Below, piece after piece: positions 14,248-19,312 of a stretch of 19,312 nt of DNA. The notes under the pieces were generated by a model that was not told the DNA's origin, did not search any database, and worked only from the letters and a program-made list of their open reading frames with translations. The first letter of the stretch is position 1, and the number at the start of each line of letters is the position of its first letter. Made by a program: the position numbers and the translations under genes. This DNA is from an uncultured Roseiflexaceae bacterium (GTDB taxonomy: Bacteria > Chloroflexota > Chloroflexia > Chloroflexales > Roseiflexaceae), in assembly GCA_903868295.1 (NCBI GenBank), contig CAIPUQ010000292.1, forward strand, positions 1 to 19,312. Direction: 5' to 3'.

Positions 14248-15933
14248 TCAGCGGTCCCAGCCCATTACCCGCCATTCACCGATTTGGGCCAACAGCCGCA
14301 AGCGCCAGCGGATCGGCAAATCCGCCGCCATCCGTTCGAGCATGGTCACCCCGACGACCCGGCCCCCCGCAGCCAACGCACCAGCCCACGTAAAGCGCAG
14401 ATAGTCTGCGATCCAATCGAGCGTGCGCAGGCGCAGCACCCGTCCTGCGATCCCCACGATCGGCAGATACGCAAAAAACATCCCCAAAATCATTTTGTGA
14501 TAATCGCTCCAGCGCATCTCATCGCGGAAGAAGCGGGTCGCAAAGGCCGTTCCGTGGCGTTCGAGTACACCCATGAAATGATGCTGGAGCGTGTTGACGT
14601 CGGCATCGGTTTGTCCCCATGGCTGCATGAATCGACTAAACACCCAATTGAGCGAGACATTCACTTGGAACGGGGTAACCAACGCCAATGCGTCCGTTTG
14701 TTCGAGCCCCGCCCGCAACACGGTGTCGAGCATACCCGTTGTACGGCGCAGATTGCGGACATGCGAGCCGAACCCACAGAACGTCAGTGGCGATTGTTGT
14801 CCCGCCGCATCACCGATGGGCAAGACGCCACGGAGCAAAGGCGCTTCGGTCCGCTGTAACGAATGCCGCGCCGGGATGTACCCGTACACCGGTTTGTGAT
14901 GATGCACTGCGCCGTTGCTCGGTTTGTAGGTCTCGAGCAGCGAAAAATACTCTTCGAACAGCTCGAGCAATGTCGGCGACGGCCGACCGAGAGCCTTGCC
15001 GGGGATAAGCGTGTCGTAATAAAAAAGGTACACCGTCAGTTCAACGCCACGACCAGGGAACCCCTCCCACATGTACTGTTGGGTGCGCTGTGCGTCACTC
15101 ACCGTCAACAGGATGTCGCCCACGGTGCGATCGTGCAACGCCGGCGCATCGCCTTCGACAAAGCCACTCGCGACAGTGCCAACCGTCGGGCAGACACCGG
15201 CGTATGGTCGCCCCCCAAAGCGTTGCAACGATAGTGGGCTGGTTGTGCCCATCCCGTCGATAACCACGCGCGCACCGAAGGTTTGGGTGGTGTTCGCTGC
15301 CGTGCGTACCCGCACCAATACCGGCTGGTTCACGTCAGTCGACACGGTGACCGCATCGAGGGTACAAAAATCAACAATGTCGGCACCAAGAGCCGCCAAC
15401 TTGGCGCGTGTCATGGCCAGTAACGCGCCGGCGTCGAGGGCAATATTGAGGACTTCCGGCAAATGCAACGTGACCGGCTCGTTGTCGCGGTAGAAGCGTA
15501 CGAGCCCGTCGCGATACTCGTTCATGATGACCTGATCAAGCTCTGCCCAGGTCCAACCCCCGCCATCGACGAGTGCCTGCAGCTCGCTCCGCGAGATGTT
15601 CCACTCACGGTGGACACAGCCGACTTCGGTGCGATCAAAAATCAACACGCGCCAGCCACGCCGTGCCATTTCGTAGGCGTGTAACAGACCCAGTCCAGAG
15701 CCCGCGTAGACCAAATCGCCCTGCCAAGACAACGACCGGGCAGCCTGTGTGTACTCGGCGTCCGATACCACGTTCCAGAGGTGCGGCACGGGGAGTTGGT
15801 CGCCCGATGCAACCCGTGCGCGAATTCCCTCCCAGACGGCATCCATCTGCAGGATCCGCGCGACGTGATCGTCGGCACCCATCCGGTCAAATGCAGCCGC
15901 GGTCATTGGGTAGCGGGTACGATCAATAGCCAT
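14248..15933 (-). CDS. CruA/CruP-family lycopene cyclase-like flavoprotein
   Basis: A 561-residue FAD-dependent protein. The dinucleotide-binding motif is AGSGLGLLHAYEMA at 77-90, ending in the acidic strand tip VLIFDR. REWNISRSELQALV at 109-122 is the strong hallmark of the CruA/CruP lycopene cyclase family. A second flavin motif, VLPIGDAAGQQSPLTFCGFG at 370-389, follows. CruA proteins cyclise lycopene to gamma-carotene; CruP is a related flavoprotein with a weaker or different role. No other carotenoid gene is in the window, so which of the two it represents is undecided. The C-terminal 100 residues include hydrophobic segments that could sit on the membrane. The start is supported by GGGAGGTG at 15937-15944. 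It is the last gene of the minus-strand operon, 25 bases after the aminopeptidase. Confidence 0.82.
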   Translation of the reverse strand: MAIDRTRYPMTAAAFDRMGADDHVARILQMDAVWEGIRARVASGDQLPVPHLWNVVSDAEYTQAARSLSWQGDLVYAGSGLGLLHAYEMARRGWRVLIFDRTEVGCVHREWNISRSELQALVDGGGWTWAELDQVIMNEYRDGLVRFYRDNEPVTLHLPEVLNIALDAGALLAMTRAKLAALGADIVDFCTLDAVTVSTDVNQPVLVRVRTAANTTQTFGARVVIDGMGTTSPLSLQRFGGRPYAGVCPTVGTVASGFVEGDAPALHDRTVGDILLTVSDAQRTQQYMWEGFPGRGVELTVYLFYYDTLIPGKALGRPSPTLLELFEEYFSLLETYKPSNGAVHHHKPVYGYIPARHSLQRTEAPLLRGVLPIGDAAGQQSPLTFCGFGSHVRNLRRTTGMLDTVLRAGLEQTDALALVTPFQVNVSLNWVFSRFMQPWGQTDADVNTLQHHFMGVLERHGTAFATRFFRDEMRWSDYHKMILGMFFAYLPIVGIAGRVLRLRTLDWIADYLRFTWAGALAAGGRVVGVTMLERMAADLPIRWRLRLLAQIGEWRVMGWDR

Positions 15934-15958
15934 GCTGCACCTCCCTTTCGTGGTGTGT

Positions 15959-17059
15959 TTAGACGAAGTGGCCGTCGCGGTGGATAACCTGCCCATCGGC
16001 AGTGACCACTCCGCCCTGTCGCAGGTCACAAATCATATCCCAGTGGAGCGCCGACTGATTGCTACAGCCAGTCTCGGGGTATGCTGCACCCAATGCGAGG
16101 TGCACGGTGCCGCCGATTTTCTCGTCGAACAATATCTGACGTGAGAATTTCTGGATGCCGTAATTCGTCCCAAAGGCGACTTCGCCCAAGCGGCGTGCCC
16201 CCTCGTCCATCCCCAACAACGAATCCAACAGCTCTTGTCCTTTGTCGGCAGTCGCCTTGACGACCTTGCCGTCGGCAAATTCAAGTCGAATACCTGACAC
16301 TTCACGCCCCATATAGATCGCGGGGAAGCTGTAGGTAATATATCCATGTGTTTTTTGTTCTTCGGGGCCGGTAAAGACTTCACCATCGGGGAAGTTGCGG
16401 TCGCCGGCGCAGTTGACCCAGCTCCGCCCTTTCACATAGTAGTGAAGATCTGTCCCTGGGGCAACGATATGGATATGTTCTGCAGCAGATAGGCGTTGAA
16501 TGTGGCGCTCTTGATCGGCGCGCTGTGCTTGCCAGGCTGCAACGGGATCTGCCTGGTCGAGTTTGCCAGCAGCAAACACAAAGTCGGCGTAGTCGTTCAG
16601 CGACATCTCGGCCTCTTGGGCCAGGGCGTTGGTGGGGAACAGCGTCAAGCACCAGCGCATCTGATCGAGGGCCGTGCGCTCCATCAGACGCTTCGACATC
16701 GGGCTCATGGCAGCACGGCGGGCGGCCATTTTGGTAGTGTCGACACCACTCAGGCTACGGGTGTTTTCGTCGGCGATGATGTACATGTCGCGGTCGATTG
16801 CTTCGACTTCATCGCGGCTGACCTGCGGCACGTAGCCGAGCTGATCAGCGTTGGCGTGCTGAAAAAAGATTTCGTCGAGACCGTCGAGCGACAAGCGCAA
16901 CAACGGGTGTGCACCAGCTTTGACCGTCTCGCGGTAGAGTGCACGGATCAACGGCGTGGCACTCACTGGCCCACGCAGGCGCAGCAATTGGCCGGCCTGG
17001 ACATTGAGTGAATAGCGAATCAACACCTCGGCGAGTCGGTCAATGCGTGGGTCGTGCAT
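15959..17059 (-). CDS. M29-family aminopeptidase (AmpS/PepS type)
   Basis: A 366-residue cytoplasmic metallo-aminopeptidase that should release N-terminal residues from peptides using a two-metal site. Family landmarks are NFPDGEVFTGP at 222-232, LGEVAFGTN at 291-299, LFDEKIGGTVHLALG at 310-324 and NQSALHWDMICDL at 334-346. Glu227, Glu293, His320, Tyr327, His339 and Asp341 are the probable metal ligands. The length is slightly below the usual 400 or so residues. The start at 17059 is preferred over an upstream in-frame ATG at 17137 because AAGGA stands eight bases before it and the upstream choice would overlap the preceding gene. It sits inside the minus-strand operon between the YvcK-like and CruA/CruP-like genes. 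Confidence 0.92.
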   Translation of the reverse strand: MHDPRIDRLAEVLIRYSLNVQAGQLLRLRGPVSATPLIRALYRETVKAGAHPLLRLSLDGLDEIFFQHANADQLGYVPQVSRDEVEAIDRDMYIIADENTRSLSGVDTTKMAARRAAMSPMSKRLMERTALDQMRWCLTLFPTNALAQEAEMSLNDYADFVFAAGKLDQADPVAAWQAQRADQERHIQRLSAAEHIHIVAPGTDLHYYVKGRSWVNCAGDRNFPDGEVFTGPEEQKTHGYITYSFPAIYMGREVSGIRLEFADGKVVKATADKGQELLDSLLGMDEGARRLGEVAFGTNYGIQKFSRQILFDEKIGGTVHLALGAAYPETGCSNQSALHWDMICDLRQGGVVTADGQVIHRDGHFV

Positions 17060-17106
17060 GGTGTCTATCCTTTTCTTTTGAAAAAACGCAACCAGGGCGA
17101 ACCGCG

Positions 17107-18087
17107 TTACGGCGCTTCTTTTACTGCCATCATACAACCCATACGGAGCTCGAGTTCGTCGTGGGTAGACAGTATTTGCGCGTCTGGAGTGGGCTGCGGG
17201 GCAGATGCACGGCGTAGTTCACGACCGACAAATGCGACCCCGAGGGCGTCGAGCACGTCGCGGTCTGCAGGGTCGTATCGCATCGGTGTACTGCCACTCG
17301 TGCGCAGGGACTCACGTTCAGTTGTGCTATAGCCGACGGTATTAATGAGTGCCACATCGATAGCCCCGCGACCGAGTGCCCGGGCGATGCGTGCGACGTA
17401 GTCCACCGCTCGGTACGCATCGGTTTGACCGGGTGTCGTGGTCAATCCGGCGATGCACACAACCCGACCACGGATGGATTTGAGGGTCTCGCTGATGCCA
17501 TCGGGGAGCAGACACGGCAGCACCGCGCTGTACAGGGCACCCGGCGCAATGACCACCGCATCAGCAGTTTTGAGGGCTTGGATGACCGCCGGGTTGGCAG
17601 TGACCGGTGGGTCGAGACTGACCTGCTGGACTGCCCCGGTGTGTGCCCGGCCGAAGTAGCTACTGCTCCGTTCGGGGGCGGTACCATCACCACGTACCAA
17701 CACATCGTGGACAGCCTCGGTCGCCATGAGGACATCGATATCGCAATGGACCGTGGTCCGCAACCGTTGCATCGCATCGCTGAGGGAGCCGCCGGCGAGC
17801 GCCTGTGCCATGGTATCGAACACAGCAAACGGCACATTGTCATAGGGTGTGCCAAACGGCGGGAACACCTGCTGCATGAGCCGGCTCGCTGCTGCATCGG
17901 TGCCAAACAGTTGGATAATCTGCAGCGCCATTCCAGCCCCTGGGAACGGACCCATGCGCCGTATCAACGCATCTATCCCAGTGTCGTTGCTACTCGGCAC
18001 GACCACAGTCAACCGTTTGACCAATGGGCGCACAGCGCGAATGGTATTGATGAGGCCTCGGCCTGCGCCCATGATTACCATATGCAT
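17107..18087 (-). CDS. Degenerate YvcK/CofD-fold protein
   Basis: A 326-residue protein with the CofD/YvcK fold. The C-terminal half is typical: NPAVIQALKTADAVVIAPGA at 165-184, YSAVLPCLLPDGI at 186-198 and TTTPGQTDAYRAVDYV at 216-231 match the YvcK GPGSLYTSVLPNLL and TQPGETD regions. The N-terminal nucleotide-binding motifs are altered. GGGTGLS is GAGRGLI (7-13), DDGGSSG is SSNDTGI (32-38), and PPGDIRN is FPGAGMA (48-54). YvcK (GlmR) of Bacillus binds UDP-GlcNAc and stimulates GlmS, while CofD transfers phospholactate in F420 synthesis; the motifs for either are incomplete. GAGGG at 18094-18098 supports the start. It is 24 bases from the GlmU-like gene. Confidence 0.82.
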   Translation of the reverse strand: MHMVIMGAGRGLINTIRAVRPLVKRLTVVVPSSNDTGIDALIRRMGPFPGAGMALQIIQLFGTDAAASRLMQQVFPPFGTPYDNVPFAVFDTMAQALAGGSLSDAMQRLRTTVHCDIDVLMATEAVHDVLVRGDGTAPERSSSYFGRAHTGAVQQVSLDPPVTANPAVIQALKTADAVVIAPGALYSAVLPCLLPDGISETLKSIRGRVVCIAGLTTTPGQTDAYRAVDYVARIARALGRGAIDVALINTVGYSTTERESLRTSGSTPMRYDPADRDVLDALGVAFVGRELRRASAPQPTPDAQILSTHDELELRMGCMMAVKEAP

Positions 18088-18111
18088 CAGCGTCCCTCTT
18101 CCTACTCGATA

Positions 18112-19312
18112 CTACCCAAAGATATCGTCATCTGGATCACCACGGTCCTGACTGGTCACCGCAAAGACATGCTGCAAAATCGCCACCTGCGCGGCCGTCA
18201 AGGTCACGTTGCGCCGCCCCATCACTTTGCGCGCAACGTCGATCATGCGATCAATGCGGAACTCACGGAAGCGCTCGCCACCCCAGGTGAATGCTGGGAT
18301 GGTCTTGGGCGCAAAGTGCGTACCGAAGATGTTTGATGCGGTAGCCACCACCGACCCACCATTGAGATGGACACCGATGCCTAGTTTGACATGGTCAGCC
18401 AAAAAACATCCTAACTTCAGTCGACCACTGTCGACCTGCCCATACCCATCCAACGTGACTTTGATTGTCCCGTAGGTGTTTTTGAGGTCACTCGTCGTCG
18501 TCATAGCGCCCACATTGACCCATTCACCGAGGTATGAATGACCGAAAAACCCGTCGTGATGTTTGTTGCTATACCCTTGGACGACGGTATTTTCGATTTC
18601 GCCACCGATACGACACACCGGCCCAATGGTCGTGCCGCCACGGACACGTGCGCCCGAGATGAGTGCACCGTCGTGGATGGCGACAGGTCCTTGGAGCAGA
18701 CTAAATGGCTCGACGCGGGCATTGCCGATGATAATCACCCCATCGCGTGCATCGAGTGCAACCGGGCCTTCGATCCGCGCCTCACGATGAATCATGATGC
18801 GCTCAGGCGCATACATCTGCCACAGTGCCGCATCGGGGTGTTGGAGCGCCGGCAAGTAGGCGTCGCGCTCGAGCAACGTCGCATCGCTGCCAATCATCTC
18901 TGCGTTGGCGGCGATGATGTCCCAAGGGAAGTTGAGCATGCGTGGTCGCTGGCGGATCACTGTCCCAAACCGGGTGAGTTCTTCGATAGCGAATTGGGCG
19001 TTTTGCTCTAGCAGATACGCAAAAACCGCACTTGCTAAGCTCGGCGACAAGCGGGCAGCCACCAACGTCCCACCAGAACGCGCGGTGTTGTTGTCGTCGC
19101 TTAACAGGATGGTCCCGATAGGCGCATCAACCATCTGCGCCAGACATCCACAATCGATCAGACGACTATTTATCAACAGTACCGGGCGATTGCTGGCCAA
19201 TACCTGCAACGGCCAGCGCCCCGAGCCATAGACATCGGCCAGGTAACTCCGGGTCAACGCCTGTGGCTCTTGGCCATACAGTCTGCGCAGACGCTCACGC
19301 AACGTATACATG
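18112..19312 (-). CDS. GlmU-like sugar nucleotidyltransferase with left-handed beta-helix, 5'-partial
   Basis: At least 399 residues, open to the window edge. The ATG at 19311 (MYTLRERLRRLYG) aligns with an internal part of this family, normally preceded by a short nucleotidyltransferase N-terminus, so the true start is probably outside the window. Residues about 1-170 are the rest of the transferase-like region. From about 171, hexapeptide repeats form a left-handed beta-helix (IHREARIEGPVAL, VIIIGNARVEPFSLL, AIHDGALISGARV). They are followed by the strongly conserved block YSNKHHDGFFGHSYLGEWVN at 247-266 and TSDLKNTYGTIKV at 273-285. Members resemble GlmU, which makes UDP-GlcNAc, but their substrate is not established. 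First visible gene of the minus-strand operon. Confidence 0.87.
   Translation of the reverse strand, partial: MYTLRERLRRLYGQEPQALTRSYLADVYGSGRWPLQVLASNRPVLLINSRLIDCGCLAQMVDAPIGTILLSDDNNTARSGGTLVAARLSPSLASAVFAYLLEQNAQFAIEELTRFGTVIRQRPRMLNFPWDIIAANAEMIGSDATLLERDAYLPALQHPDAALWQMYAPERIMIHREARIEGPVALDARDGVIIIGNARVEPFSLLQGPVAIHDGALISGARVRGGTTIGPVCRIGGEIENTVVQGYSNKHHDGFFGHSYLGEWVNVGAMTTTSDLKNTYGTIKVTLDGYGQVDSGRLKLGCFLADHVKLGIGVHLNGGSVVATASNIFGTHFAPKTIPAFTWGGERFREFRIDRMIDVARKVMGRRNVTLTAAQVAILQHVFAVTSQDRGDPDDDIFG

Noticed and set aside
17425..18336. 303-codon plus-strand frame opposite the YvcK-like and GlmU-like genes
   Set aside because: It runs antisense across the junction of two genes with clear family motifs, has no SD, and its composition is unlike a folded protein.

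Overview
The window looks like chromosomal DNA from a member of the Chloroflexota (class Chloroflexia). That is an inference from the gene content, not from a search. The pointers are a kinase-fold membrane protein with an extracytoplasmic SH3b-like domain, a CruA/CruP-type lycopene cyclase homologue, a MoxR/VWA pair, an unlinked family-5 solute-binding lipoprotein, and intergenic heptanucleotide repeats. Coding density is high, Shine-Dalgarno (SD) sites are often recognisable, and GC content is moderately high. I saw no rRNA, tRNA, CRISPR array, insertion sequence or phage gene. No stretch longer than 300 bases lacks a gene.

Region by region. (1) 1-1107, minus strand: a MoxR-type AAA+ ATPase followed by the first 19 codons of a probable VWA (CoxE-like) partner cut by the window edge. 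(2) 1108-2265: a lone Asp-nucleophile alpha/beta hydrolase. A (TTTTCAG)n heptad array precedes it, in register to a few bases before its ATG, and a second, unrelated heptad array follows it. (3) 2266-6755, plus strand: a tight four-gene operon behind a consensus TATAAT. It encodes a membrane-anchored pseudokinase with an SH3b-like ectodomain, a sirtuin-fold protein lacking the catalytic Asn and His, a RimJ/RimL-like GNAT acetyltransferase, and a peptide-type ABC solute-binding lipoprotein with no permeases beside it. A strong hairpin terminator closes the operon and contains the SD of the next gene. (4) 6830-7891: dprA. (5) 7955-11699, plus strand: rodA, purM, a serine alpha/beta hydrolase and purC, with intergenic distances of 10, -4 and 1 bp. 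(6) 11708-12250 (minus) and 12353-14131 (plus): a GNAT acetyltransferase and an M3 oligoendopeptidase F, divergent from a shared promoter region with overlapping -10 boxes. A 32-bp perfect palindrome lies after the peptidase. (7) 19312-14248, minus strand: a four-gene operon of a GlmU-like nucleotidyltransferase/left-handed beta-helix protein (start outside the window), a degenerate YvcK/CofD-fold protein, an M29 aminopeptidase and a CruA/CruP-like flavoprotein.

How the genes fit together. Most are housekeeping: purine synthesis, peptidoglycan elongation, competence and recombination, peptide turnover. The most unusual part is the 2.2-6.8 kb operon. There a catalytically dead kinase fold and a sirtuin fold stripped of its catalytic residues are co-encoded with an acetyltransferase and a surface ligand-binding lipoprotein. 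This could be a sensing unit built from ligand-binding rather than enzymatic versions of these folds. The second association of note is the degenerate YvcK-like protein next to the GlmU-like protein, which suggests a role around UDP-GlcNAc.
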